The notes: generated by a model not told the origin, from the sequence alone. Shown: positions 1-10,800, numbered from the stretch's first letter. The stretch: 64,000 nt of DNA from Ilex aquifolium (GCA_951799425.1 OX637404.1:16888045-16952044); one strand, 5' to 3'. Numbers and translations: made by a program.

Positions 1-440
1 GCGTCCATTGTAACCGGAGCCTTGCTCTTTACAGCCTCCTTCATGTGGCTGAGCTCTTGCTGGATGTCCTTGAAACGTTGCTCCCAGTGCTGTTCTCTCC
101 TGTCCTGCTGGTAGGGAAAAAAATTGTCCCTCTCACCCCCACCGTTCTGACTTTGTACCTCTTCGTTGTGGCCGTTCCTAAGGGGTTGCTGCTCCCTGCG
201 TGGGGGGTTATTCTGGCCTTCTTGGGCCCGTTGTGCCTCATGTAGGCAGTGCAAGAGTTTCAAGAGCTCCTCATTCTGTTGTATCAAGCGCTCGTTGGCT
301 TGGCGAAGGGCTGCCAATTCATTGTTGGTGGGGGGAATCCCCCTGGGAGGATTCGTCTCCTGGACGTTCTCAGGCTGTCCGTCGTCGGCGGCGTCATGTT
401 GATCTATCACTCGTGGTGGATTTATTTGACTTCTGCTCAT
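1..440 (-). CDS. gag: Tat-lineage gag, N-terminal part (runs off window start)
   Basis: The minus strand is open from an ATG at 440 to the window edge, about 146 codons, beginning MSRSQINPPRV. It contains a glutamine- and glutamate-rich coiled region (NELAALRQANERLIQQNEEL) and then QRFKDIQQELSHMKEAV. The same N-terminus, with the same order of blocks, recurs in the gag of element A at 45913 (MSRSQINP, EQRFREIQQELNHIKEAV, PVTMD). By homology this is the start of the structural Gag protein of a Ty3/gypsy Tat element, which forms the cytoplasmic virus-like particle. The ATG lies about 60 bases inside the primer-binding site. Unlike the two other gags in the window it has no stop or frameshift in the visible part, so this element may be the youngest Tat copy here. 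The rest of the element lies to the left of the window. Confidence 0.8.
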   Translation of the reverse strand, partial: MSRSQINPPRVIDQHDAADDGQPENVQETNPPRGIPPTNNELAALRQANERLIQQNEELLKLLHCLHEAQRAQEGQNNPPRREQQPLRNGHNEEVQSQNGGGERDNFFPYQQDRREQHWEQRFKDIQQELSHMKEAVKSKAPVTMD

Positions 441-500
441 GTTGCGAGTTGAGACCATCAGTCACTGAAAGATCAGCTTATTTGTAATAAGAACAGTCAT

Positions 501-520
501 TCCCACAGACGGCGTCAAAC
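501..520 (-). other. Primer-binding site of left-edge Tat element
   Basis: On the minus strand the LTR end is followed at once by GTTTGACGCCGTCTGTGGGA. Elements A and B have related sequences at the same place (GTTGGCACCGTCTGTGGGAA and ATTGGCGTTGTTTGTGGGAA). Position next to the LTR and similarity across the three elements support a minus-strand primer-binding site. I did not assign the tRNA. Confidence 0.7.
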
Positions 521-1242
521 TGATGGTGTTAATCTATCAAGGTCGAGCAGAGGGTATCGTTGTGTGTGGAATCAAGTGTGAGTGTCAGAGCTACAAGGCT
601 CGTGTAATCGCTGATAAATGCTTAGGGGATTGATGAAAAGGAGACGAACACAATGAAATTATAGTGGTTCACCGGCCTGGGAGCTCTGCTAGTCCACCCT
701 TTAATGGAGGCTCTTGCTCCTGTTTTCTTACTGATTGTGTTGGGTGTGTTACAATGCCGTTTTGAAGAAACTAGGGTTCTTCCGGGCTTTATTGCCTCTC
801 TGTCATTGTATTCCTGTTTTTTGGACTCTCTAGGTTGTTGCTAGGGTTCTCGGATCTCTCCCCCTCTCATTGGGGGCTTACCTTGCCTATATAGTCTCTT
901 GCTTACCTCTAACCCGGATTCTCCTCCTATAATTATGGGATCCCCCCCCCTTTCTCTCCCAATCGAGGAGTTTCCTAATCTTCATGGGACTGGTTCTGTG
1001 GATTTTGTCCCGAGATCTTTGTCTTTCACTCGTAGGATCCTCCTTAATCTTTGGGGAGGATCCCGGTTGGTTAGGAATTTTGAACCTCGGACTCAGCTCA
1101 GATGTCGCTTTGGTAATATACGTGATTAACTTAGCTGGGAGAGCTCTGGACCCGGATCTCTGATCTCTGTCCCTCTTAATCGACCTCCCGAGCTGACCTG
1201 CTTTCCTGGGCCCATATCTGGTATTTATTTGAGGTACCATCA
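521..1242 (-). repeat. 5' LTR of left-edge Tat element (722 bp)
   Basis: The LTR starts TGATGGT and ends ACCATCA, a 7-bp terminal inverted repeat of the TG...CA type. A minus-strand TATA-like box lies at 887-894 (CTATATAG). The U5 end, read on the minus strand, contains GTGGACTAGCAGAGCTC and GGTGAACCACTATAA, a block also found in the LTRs of element A and in the relic at 1519-1560. The flank CCTCT at 1243-1247 would be the target duplication, but the other side is outside the window. Confidence 0.8.
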
Positions 1243-1259
1243 CCTCTAACAGCCAAATA

Positions 1260-1720
1260 TTCCACTTTATGGGTTGTAACAACCCCAAGAGGATCACGTT
1301 GATTATGCAAGAATCCCAGCTATTACGTAAGGATCACGACTGTTGCGCAAGGATCGTGACGGCTATGCAGGGATTACGCGAAGCTCCTACACACTATAAA
1401 TAGGGACCGGTCCCTCGCTTTTTAAATGATCGAAGATTTGAGAATAAACTCTCTGTAGCCTTGTAATCTTCTTACCCAAATAATAGCAAACCCCCCCAGG
1501 GGAAAGAAACTCCATTAGAGTGGACTAGCCAAACTTTCAAGCTGGTGAACCACTATAAATCTCATGTCTATCGATTTCTATTGATGATTGTTGTCTCTAT
1601 GATTTACTATTCACCACTACGATCCTATTATCTCTGACTGGACATCCTAGTGAATCCCATTTATCATCCCTAATAAATCTTTAATCCATTTCCCCCTTTT
1701 GAGCTCTGAGCTCTGCTACA
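1260..1720 (+). repeat. Plus-strand LTR relic of a Tat-type element
   Basis: A TATA box (TATAAATA, 1395-1402) is followed by the perfect palindrome GGGACCGGTCCC (1403-1414), a polyadenylation-like AATAAA near 1443, and the conserved U5 block GTGGACTAGCC...CTGGTGAACCACTATAAA (1519-1560). The orientation is opposite to the LTR at 521-1242. The ends are not resolved. The left-edge element probably inserted beside or into this older LTR. Confidence 0.55.
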
Positions 1721-1739
1721 CAACCACGTAAATTAAACT

Positions 1740-1925
1740 ATTACTTAATTCAAACATAAAATTGGTATTATAATTATAGATTTATATATTATCCCAATCT
1801 TGAGCCAAACTTGTTATACAAGGATAAGATTAAATAATAATCTTGTTAATACCATTTTATGGATTGGATGAGAACTAATTACCCAATCTTATCCTTTATT
1901 TGTACATGAACCAAACATGCCCCTA
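1740..1925. mobile_element. Probable MITE relic
   Basis: An AT-rich stretch with internal inverted copies of GGATAAGATT / AATCTTATCC. It ends ACCAAACATGCCCCTA, the type of terminus common in plant MITEs (a GGGGCATGTTTGGT end). The left terminus is not clear, so no family is assigned. Beyond it, 1930-2459 shows no gene. Confidence 0.35.
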
Positions 1926-2464
1926 AGGTTTGATTTTCCTCAACGTTTATTTTAAACATGAGTTTGATCTTGAGCAAACCTCTTGAGCGACTGAGGCTCG
2001 AGTAGTAGGGCTGGTTTGGTGGCAATATGTCTTTGGATCATCATTGTTGAACCTTAATTGGTGTCCCAATTTGACAAAGGTGATTAATACTAAGCATTGT
2101 CATATTGCAGATGATAAAATATCATAATTAGTGCGTGAATAATGAAATTCCACAGAAAAAACACATATCATAATTATGGATACAATAGTAATTCTCCGTA
2201 CAATAGAATTTCTATGTCGAACTTATTTAGAAATTGATGAACAATCTTTATACGACATAACAGTCGTCATCTTGCCACTGCAAGAAAACATAATTTTGGC
2301 AGCCAAAAAAAAAATCACTAGGACAAATGAGAAAATAAACATAGCAAAAAGCCTTTCATGTTGGTTTTATGAAGATTCAAAGAACCGCCACCAAAATCCC
2401 CACCACAAATGAAGATGGGCGTTTCTAAAAAATCAGTGTCATTAATTTTTTTCTATGCAATTAT

Positions 2465-2890
2465 TGTATGAGAAAAAAAAATCACGTACCTGATATTAGG
2501 GGTGAATTAGATTCTTTGTGTTAGGTTCTTTTTAGGAAAAGATGAACCTTCTTATAAAATGAAAAAATTGATAGGGACTGAGAGTTGACTGGCTGGAGAC
2601 ACTTTTGATGCTTCAATTAGTAAGAACTCTAAGATTAAACAAAGAAATTGTAGGGAAAGAGAGTACACCTTAGACTTAAGCTTTACCTGATATTTTTAGT
2701 GATCTGTACCTTTTTCTAGGGTTTCTTTCATTGGTTGTACAAGGTGACACACCTATTTTTTAACCAAATCTTCCTTAATTCATGCAGGAATTCTTTCAGA
2801 TTTCATTTCTCACTCACCGATTCCTTAGGTCACATGTTTTCAATGTGAGCCTATGATCTAGGCAATTTCTTTTATTGGTTGTTGTTGGTG
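2465..2890 (-). repeat. 3' LTR of element B (homologous part)
   Basis: Matches the start of the right LTR (16706 onward) in order: TGtATGAGAAAAAAA, CGTACC, TAGGGGTGA, CACACCTATTTTT, CTCACTCACC, TCACATGTTT, CCTATGATCT, CAATTTC, TTATTGGTTG. Similarity stops near 2890. What follows does not match the rest of the right LTR, so this copy is truncated or replaced there. Confidence 0.7.
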
Positions 2891-3850
2891 CAAAAATCTG
2901 TCCAATCTCTGTGCAAGCTGTTGAGCTGGTCTCCTTGATTTTTGTCACCCTTCCAAGTGATTTGAATAGGTTAGCAGAGTATAGATTCAACTCTCTGGAA
3001 CTTTAAAAGATGACTCTGCAAGCTGGAATACCTGAAAAGGAAGTCGAAGACCGGAGGAGGAGCTCCGGAGGTCGACCCTCCGATGCTTAAGTTATTATTT
3101 GCTGGAAGGGCTCTCAAGGTATTTGTTAGGAAAGTTCTTTCGTACCTTTGGTTTTCCTCCAGGCTCCCTTTTATGGTGTTTTGGATTAATAGTGGGTGAG
3201 GAGTGAATTTTAGGTTCCTCTGTTTGTTCTGGGAGGTAAGTCTCTTTTCTTTTGAGGAGTCTAACCTCTCTTATCTTTGTAGGACTCTCATTTTGTTTGG
3301 AGTTTGTCTCTTCGAGTGCCGAGAAGGATTCCTTCTAATGGGGAGTCTTTTGAATCTCATATGACTTGATAAAAATTCGGGGACTCTTTTGAATTGAGGG
3401 ATGTCCGCCTTTTAACCGTTTATCTCCTACAGACACATTGTTGACCTTATCTTGGAGGCCTTTTGACTTTTGAATTGTAGATAACATGATCTTTAGAATC
3501 CCTTTTATGTGCTTGCTAGGTAGGGAAAAGCTAATTACTAGGATTAGGCTTGCTTCAAGCTTTTCTAGTACTGCTAGAGCTCCGTCGTCATTCTAACGGT
3601 AATATTTTAGATGGTGGAGCATTGTTGGAGCTATCCCATCATTGTAATTAGTTTTCTCACATTAGTTGCCCCTAATCAGGTTTTCCCATCGTGGCTAGGA
3701 TGTGGGCCGTGCTTCCCGTTAGCTTTTTGTCCATTACTTCCTCAATCTTCGAAAATCGATTATGTGTGCACGTCCCTTCGGTTTAAATAAGGCAGTTTCT
3801 TGTAACCGCCATTCCCTGGGCTATTTAAGCCCTTCGAAGCTCTGGTTCAA
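2891..3850. other. Unassigned stretch, possible LTR or leader sequence
   Basis: No gene is visible. The segment starts TGTTGGTGCAAAAATCTG, which resembles an LTR start. It contains the inverted motif GGAGCTCCGGAGGTCGACCCTCC near 3060 and a GATTAGGGGCAAC purine tract on the minus strand near 3665-3680 that could be an old polypurine tract. A TATA-like TATTTAAG at 3821-3830 may belong to the promoter of the antisense module that follows. Confidence 0.25.
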
Positions 3851-4199
3851 GAATCACTTGACTCCTATAATTCTTGAAACCTCTACCTCTTTATGATTTT
3901 TCCTTCTAAAATTTTTGAAACATCCTGGAATGTCTCAGCTAGATTCCCTTTCAATTTGCTTACTACATGTTTCTCTTCCTTTCACGAAGATCTTTTCTAG
4001 GTAACTTGAATTCCCAATCTGTTATGCTATTCATGGCTGTTGCAGATTCTTGCTCAGAATTTTTTCATTCTCTGAATCAGCCTTTTCCTCTTCTTCTTTA
4101 CGTGACCCACAATTGCCTTTTTCTTATGGCTTCTGAAAAGACTTTGTTAGATCATATTTATAATTGGTTAATTTTTTGGAGTTTATTGTAAATCTAAAC

Positions 4200-5640
4200 A
4201 TTTTCCATGGTCATGATGCTATCAAGTTCAAGATCTAAAAGCGTCATTAAAAAGAGGAGATCAAGCGTCAAAACAATATCATTCAACCTCTATATGCATC
4301 TTCATGCTTAGGACAAGGTAATGACCTAGATACCTAAGATGAACCCTTAATTATTTTTAACTTAGGTTGATTAGGATGAAAATTGAATTGGAAGCAATTC
4401 GATTATGACTCCTAAGTAATTTTAAAAGAAAAGATTTCTAAAGCATTCATGAGTTTTGAAAATATAGATTGAGTCATATTCAGACCTTTCTTTGAGCAAC
4501 ACCCTTTAGTGCTCAAGAGGATTAGTTTTTGCTTGGTTTTGTGCTTTAAAAATTGGTAGGTACCGAGCTATGCTCACTGGCCTTGGCTAGATCAGTCTCC
4601 TGATGACTTAGAAAATTAGATAGAAAAGGCCACAGGGGAACAACAAAGAGCTCGCTCGAGCGGTCCTTCATGTTCGCTCGAGCGGTGCTCATGGTCGCTC
4701 GAGCGGTGTTGATTCTTGATAGGTTTGGAACGTCATTTTTATTCTAGTGCTAACCGCCCTAAGGTCACCTTCCCATTGATCGAGTTGTCGTTCATGGATC
4801 TAAATTTTCTTATTTACTAAGGCTACCCTTATTTTGGACCTATAAATAGGGAGAGACTCTCCCACAACTAGGTTAAGCCTCTAGTGAGATTTCTAAGAGA
4901 GAAAATCCTTTTTTCTACATTGAGAGTTTCCACCACAATCTAGATCCCTAAATCTAAAGGCCACCACCAGAGATTCTACCCAACTTCATAGCTTGGAGAA
5001 GAGGATCTTATTGGTGATAAACCCATTGGTGTCTGCATATTAGGTATCATTGGCGTGCCCATGATTGCTCGAGGTCTAGACGAACTATATTGTGGGGAAG
5101 TTCAAGTGAAACTACACTAGACGTCGAAAGAGGGCCTTTGGCGGATAGACAACAAGAAAAGGAGCATCTAACAATGGTATTGTTTGATGTATAAGACTTG
5201 AGTACTTTTATGTTGACTTAGTGAGTAATAGATTAGGCATTGGTGAATCGAGAAGGTTCCCCGCAGTTTCTCCCGAGGAGGGTTTCTGCGTCAACAAATC
5301 ACTTGTGTTCATTATTGTTTATTGTACACACTGGTGATTGTTAGCGCACATGCACACTATGTGTTTGTTAAAATGATTTATTAAATATCAATCCATACAT
5401 AGTTGTATATTGGGCTTGGGTTTTTGGGATCGCCGTGAGATTGATTGTTGAGTAAATTAATTGAATATTAATAAAAATCAATCATTATGGTTAAGTTGAG
5501 TTGTGGTGACTAAATGAGTTCCCAGTATTCAGTGATCAATTTGTGTGAGAAAATTTAATTGTGGTGATTTAAGTTTTTATTAGTAATAAATTGAGCATTA
5601 CAATGAAACCTAAATCACCATAATTATCTATAGGGAAATC
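4200..5640 (+). mobile_element. LTR-like insertion with CGCTCGAGCG palindrome array
   Basis: A non-coding block that interrupts the antisense-ORF region of element B. It has three exact copies of CGCTCGAGCGGT (4653-4664, 4675-4686, 4696-4707; starts 22 and 21 bases apart), then a TATA box (TATAAATA, 4841-4848) with the inverted repeat GGGAGAG-A-CTCTCCC straight after it (4849-4863), then a long AT-rich leader. Ends and TSD could not be fixed. A solo LTR or a non-autonomous LTR element is the best reading. Confidence 0.5.
4841..4848 (+). promoter_or_regulatory. TATA box of the LTR-like insertion
   Basis: TATAAATA inside CCTATAAATAGGGAGAG. It is about 134 bases downstream of the last CGCTCGAGCGGT copy. 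The hairpin GGGAGAG/CTCTCCC at 4849-4863 lies between it and the expected transcription start. Confidence 0.6.
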
Positions 5641-5649
5641 CTTCATTGT

Positions 5650-7062
5650 TTTCAGATAAAGGTTGGCGTTGGGCCAAGCTACGGGTGGTATTACTTGACC
5701 AAGAGGCCTGGTAGTACTGACCTCTTAACCAAAATCCCTACTTCCACCAAGGAATGGAAAGATTGGTTTTTCTTTGTTTTTAGTTCAGGACAAAAATTTA
5801 GTCCTTCTGAACCTCTAGTGGTGAACCAAATTAGAATTCTTTGTCTCTGGGTGCAGTGCCTTCTTATTCTGGTAATTTTAATATCATTCCTTTAAGTATT
5901 GTCTTTCTTTCAATTGAAAGATAAGAAATCAATGGTTCCTGCTCCTTGTAGTTAATAATATGACCTTGCCATAGGAATTTTAGGACAAGGTGGTTCAAAA
6001 CCACAAAGTTAAAGAGTTTGGTCTTCTGGTGACTGACATAAATCTGTTTAAGTTTAAGCTAGGGCCTAAACCCCAATCTACTGTCATTGTTGTTGTTCTT
6101 ATCAAGAGTAAGTTGTCCACCCTTTAGAGTAGGGAGCATTTCTTTAATCTTTGGTGATGGTTTTAGCCTTCGAGGCCTTTTCTTTGTCTTCAGGTCTTTT
6201 TCCAAGACTCGAACCAAGGCTTGATAAGAAGGCCCTCAGAGATGTTAGGTCTAAACAATCTTTTGAAGGTTTTACAATCCTCATTTGCCAATTTTGAAGA
6301 GGCCGAGGTCAAGGGGCTCTCATGTATAAACATTTCCCCTGCTATTTCTAGTTCTGCAGAGGTGATTCCACTTGATGTGGAATCCTCCCCTGAGGTTCCT
6401 TTAATCAAGAAGAGACAAAGAACAACAAAGGGAAAAATCCTTGCTTAGTTGTCTTCAGGAGGTATCCCTACTTTGACCCCTGCTCCTTCTACCACTAAGA
6501 CCGGTGCACCCTTAAAGAGCACGTGGAACAATCCGGAGGAGGATAAGAAGGTCTTGTAAAGGAGGAGAAACTATAGGTTGCCCTTGAAGAAGCCCTAGTC
6601 GCTAAAAAGGAGATTGTCTCTCGCGATGAGGAGTTAGTGTCTATTCACACTAGTCTAGTTAATAGCAAGAACTCTTTAGTGATTGAAAAAGCTGCAAGAG
6701 TGGGCTAGAGGAAGCTTTGAGGCTAGCACACGAGGAACTAAGAAGGTCAAAGAGATAAAGAATAGCTCGTCTGACCAGCTTTCCATCCTTTTAGAGAGTT
6801 CTCAGAAGCTTAGGAAGGAGGCAGAGACTACTACTGTGGCTGATTTCAAGAAATTGCCTAAGTTCCTTTAGATAGGGATGAATTATTGGGAGGTTGGTTT
6901 TGAGGACTTCCAGCACTAGGCTCTAGAACTGTTCCCCGATCTAGACTTCTCCCTAATTAAATTGGACGATGTTGAAACTTCTCCTGAGCAAGTTGCAGGA
7001 AATGAAGAAAGCTCTACTGGAGGCCAAGATCCCCTGGCCAAGGATGGTGGGGTTTGATATAG
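5650..7062 (+). pseudogene. Tat antisense-ORF module, C-terminal part (first copy)
   Basis: After a splice-acceptor-like TTGTTTTCAG (about 5646-5655) the plus strand encodes GWYYLTKRPGSTDLL and KEWKDWFFFVFSSG, the typical end of the plant Transposase_28-type ('putative gypsy type transposon') domain. Element A has KKLFFFVSGKEWEF at the same place. Further on come a lysine- and glutamate-rich coiled region (6680-6870) and YWEVGFEDFQ...LELFPDLDFS (6885-6960), matching WAVGYFTFQE...DAYPGLDF in element A. Stops and frameshifts are frequent. The N-terminal half was not found and may be displaced by the insertion at 4200-5640. Function is unknown; the family is named for its place in retrotransposons and shows no transposase catalytic site. 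Confidence 0.6.
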
Positions 7063-7298
7063 TTTGATAGGGGATTTGATCTCCTCTTTCTTTCAATGTA
7101 GAAATGGTCATGTGCATTAAATGATTCATCTTTTAGTGTTCTTGGCACCGTTTTGTAGCACCACTTCTTTTCTATTTAAAGGGTAATTTTCCCCACTTTC
7201 TCACTTCCACCATTAATGATATATTTAAGCCTTGCACCTTAGAAACTGTAAGTGCTTTCTTCACCTTGTCTACATTTTTTCTATTCATCTTTTCATCC

Positions 7299-9250
7299 AT
7301 GGCACCCTTAAATGAAGAGAAAATACCCGAGTTTAGGTCCAAATACTCCATCCCTGATGATGTGATCATTAGGGTTACAGACGAAGATGAACCCTTGGTA
7401 GGTTTTAGGGAGTCCATCGTCATCCTAACTAGAGCCATAACGAAGAGTGGGGTTAGATTTCCCCTCTACCCTTTGCTTCTTTGGGTTTTTCATGCATTGA
7501 AACTTTCCCCATTTAGTGTTACCCCAACCTCTTCAAAATAGTCATGGGGGTTGCAACCTTAAACGACCTCCTGGGAACCAATCTGAGCCTTTGGGATATC
7601 CTTTATTATTACATCATCACTCCCACTTTTGAGAAAAACTATTACTTTTGAGTTAGAAAAATTGATCGATAGCTAATCACCCATCTTCCGGACTCAAATA
7701 AGGGCCATGAAAACGATGTCTTGTTTATTTCTGGTAACTAGGAACATAGAGAGGGGGAAGAGCGTCACTACAATTGTCCATATGAAAAAGGGTGCTCTAG
7801 ATGATCTGTAGTGTTGCTCTCTTTTCTTTTTTCGCTGCACCTTCTATTTTTTTTTTTTGTCTGACTTCTGGGTCTTTCTGTAAGGGAAATTTTCAAAGGA
7901 ATGGTTCTTGAATCAAGATTCCACTTGTTAGATCTAAAAAGGTTTGGTCGTTTGGGGCTCGGGATGTGTGATCTCGAGCTGCTCACATTCTGCTCGGTTA
8001 CAAGCCCATGTATCATTCCTTCATTTTCGTACCCTATGTAATTTCTACACAAATTTTCGAGCATAGAGCGGCTTGGGGTAGAGAACCAACTTCATCTACA
8101 CCACTGAGGAGTCCAAGAAGAAGAGGAATGGGAAAAGGAAAGGTTGCCACCAACTTTATCAACTTGGTCCTAAACCTGACGATTTTTTTTGGGGGGGGGG
8201 GGGGATCTAGTCCGGGAACAATTCCAGAGGCTACTCCACTTTCGAGACCTCCTGTTGAAGCCACACTTACCGAGCCTACTTCTGTCCAGCTGAGCCCAAT
8301 GGTGATTCTTGAAGAAATCGTGGCCGAACCACCTTCTAAACAAGTCAGGCTGTAAGAGGATGAGGATCCTGTGGAAGACTTCATTTCCATAACCGAGCTC
8401 ATTCGGAGGAAACATGTTGCGAAGAAGAAGAGGAAGGTCTAGGTTGAGCCATCTACTATTGTTGAGGGGAACTCAAGAAGATCGATGGGGTTCCCATTTG
8501 GCACTCTTGTCTAAAGGCCTGAGGTTAGGAGATTCTTGCTAAAGACTCAACCATAAAAACGGTGGATGTGTTTGTAGGTGTTTCTAGGGTAGTAATCCTT
8601 CCACCCGACCTCCAAACCTCTCAAAATTTGGATGATGATTCATTGGCTCGGAGCACTCTCTAGATGATGGTGGTTGTAACTATGGAATGTTTTTTAAGTT
8701 TCTAGGTTTTTATCCTTGTTACTAAAATTTTGAAACTGTTTATCTCTTCAGGGCCTTCAGCAAGTTCATGACCTCGGGGCTCGCATAGTGAATAAGGACA
8801 AGGAGACGAAAAAGGCTCTTTTGTCGAATTCTCTTGCCATCAAGAAGTGTAGGTGTCAGGAAACGATTATACAAAGGTTTTCAGGGAAAATGCTTGGCTT
8901 CAAGCTAACATGGAAAAACTTACCAAGCATGGTGAGAAGCCCAGTAAAAAACTGAAAGAAGTTGAGCAAGCTGAGGCGGTGCGAGATAAATCTACTTGGC
9001 TAAAGGAATAGTTTGCTTCTCTGTAGGAAGAGTTGAAGGCTCTTTAAGCCTCACCTAAAACAGCTAAAGACAACTTAAAATTAGGGTTTTGAGAAAGCTA
9101 TGGCAGAGTAGATCCCCAAAGTTCAAGCGATTTCCTTTAAGAAAGGTTGGGATGTTGCATTAGTTGCTACTGAAGTTCCTTCTAACTTCAAGCTTTTCTC
9201 TGTGTTGTTCCCTAGTAAGAGGCAGCTGCCGACCCCCCACCTGTAAGCAT
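7299..9250 (+). pseudogene. Tat antisense-ORF module (second copy, near full length)
   Basis: ATG at 7299 begins MAPLNEEKIPEF. GVRFPLYPLLLWVFHAL (about 7450-7500) is the core of the Transposase_28-type domain; after a frameshift come LNDLLGTNLSLWDILYYYI and DSNKGHENDVLFISGN (to about 7740). Later blocks are proline- and serine-rich (8080-8350), basic (KHVAKKKRKV, near 8410-8440, nuclear-localisation-like) and coiled (8750-9060). A TATA-like TATTTAAAG lies about 130 bases upstream. It is antisense to pol of element B and converges with integrase near 9.3-9.6 kb. Stops and frameshifts make it a pseudogene. A G tract at about 8189-8203 is a likely site of sequencing length error. Confidence 0.6.
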
Positions 9251-9369
9251 TTCTTGAATTCCTTGTCTTATAATCTCTATTTATCTTTATTTTTATGGAT
9301 GATCCCCTCCTTTGAATGAAAGAATGAATGGAAATCCCCTTTTCTTTATGTGATTTCATACTTAGTAGG

Positions 9370-9560
9370 ATTTTAGTTATTCCCCCTCTTCCCTAGCAAA
9401 AAGGTCCTACCTCAATGAAGGGCTCGAACCTTCATACTTAGAAAAAAATTCGATTACGACCCCATCTCCTAGAAAAGAGGCTCAGGATCAATGAAGGGCT
9501 TGGGCCTTCACACTTAGAAAAGATTTAATCATGGCCCTCATCCCCTAGCAAAGTGGACCT
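9370..9560. repeat. Tandem repeat at the aORF/integrase junction of element B
   Basis: Two to three diverged copies of a roughly 80-bp unit containing CAATGAAGGGCT, CCTTCAYACTTAGAAAA and CATCYCCTAG. It sits between the 3' end of the antisense module and the C-terminus of integrase, the same position as the 27-bp minisatellite of element A. Confidence 0.6.
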
Positions 9561-9601
9561 TTCTACTCATACTTTTGAAGGCACTTCAGAAGTAAAACTT
9601 T

Positions 9602-10800
9602 CTAAGGTTTTCCACATTCCAAAGGTCGTACAATCGTCTTTCCATCAAGTGTCTCGAGTTTATAAGATGATCCAGTAGCTCCAACCGAAGTAACCCTATA
9701 CAAACCTTCCCAATTAGCGTCGAGCTTTCTTTCCGTGGGATCCTTTGTGGTTCCAATTACCTTTCTAAGGACCAGTCCCCAACCAAGAATCCTCTCAGTC
9801 GTACTTTTTCTATCGTGTGCTTGGGTCATCTACTATTGGTAGGATACTATCCTTATGGCTTCTAGTTCCCTTTTCTCCTATGCTAGGTCCAAATCTCTGG
9901 CGATCGACTCATATTCCTCCAATATCCACAAGTTCGGATCTAATGGTCGGGGTCTAATTTCTAGGGTGATTAATATTTCTATCCTATAAGATAATGCATA
10001 TAGAGTTTCCCCTGTTACTCGACGTGGCGTGGTTCAGTACGCCTACAACACGCTAGACAATTATTCCACCCACTTATCCTTAGTTTTTCCCAACTTCTTA
10101 TTGATTCCATCCAAGATTGTTTTATTCAAAATTTCTAATTTTCCATTACACTATGGGTAGGCTGGGATGAGTAATAGCTTTTGATCCCAAATAGCTAGCA
10201 AAAGGTCTTGGAAGGTCTGCTATAAAATTGAGTCCCGTTGTTAGAGATCATTACCCGGGGGATACCAAATCTGGTTATAATGTTCTTCCACACGAACCTC
10301 TTTATATTTGTATCTCGAATGCAAACCTGGGGCTCGAGTTGCACCCATTTTGTAAAATAATCAATTACGACGAGGAGGAAACTTTTATTTCCTAGTGTCC
10401 TAGGTATTGGTCCCACAATGTCAAGTCCCCATTGCGCAAAGGGCCATGGACTTGTTAGGGGATTCAGATCTTAGGCTAGCTGCCTCGGGATGTGCGAGTA
10501 TTTTTGGCACTTCTCACACTTTCTTACATACTGTTGATCATCCTTTTCTATATAGGGTCACCAATAACATTGTGAAATTTCTCGATGAGCAAGTGATCTT
10601 CCTCTTGGATGTGATCCAAAACTCCCTACATGGATCTCAAATAGAAAATTATCGATTCTACTCGGGTGGAAGCACAACAGGTATGACCCGGTGAAGGACC
10701 GCCTATAAAGTTCTCCATTATGTGACAACCAGAACTTTGTAGACTTGAGTCTTGACCTGTGGGCTTCTCTTGTCTTCATGGAGCTTTTCTTCTTTGAGGA
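9602..10800 (-). pseudogene. Integrase region of element B
   Basis: Read on the minus strand: a zinc-binding region ending in CEKCQKYSHIPR, the catalytic core start WPFAQWGLDIVGPIPR, FLLVVIDYFTKW, ITRFGIPRVMISNNGTQF, and a C-terminal LDANWEGLYRVTSVG typical of Tat integrases. The first core aspartate (LDIVGP) is present, but the second motif reads SNNGTQF where family members have SDNG, so a catalytic residue is lost. Stops separate the blocks. In an active element this enzyme inserts the cDNA into nuclear DNA. Confidence 0.75.

Noticed and set aside
887-1297. 136-codon minus-strand frame
   Set aside because: Lies within the LTR of the left-edge Tat element; no protein similarity recognised.
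8034-8402. 122-codon minus-strand frame, and other frames opposite pol or aORF blocks
   Set aside because: Shadows of the antisense module or pol; only the strand with recognisable domains was kept.
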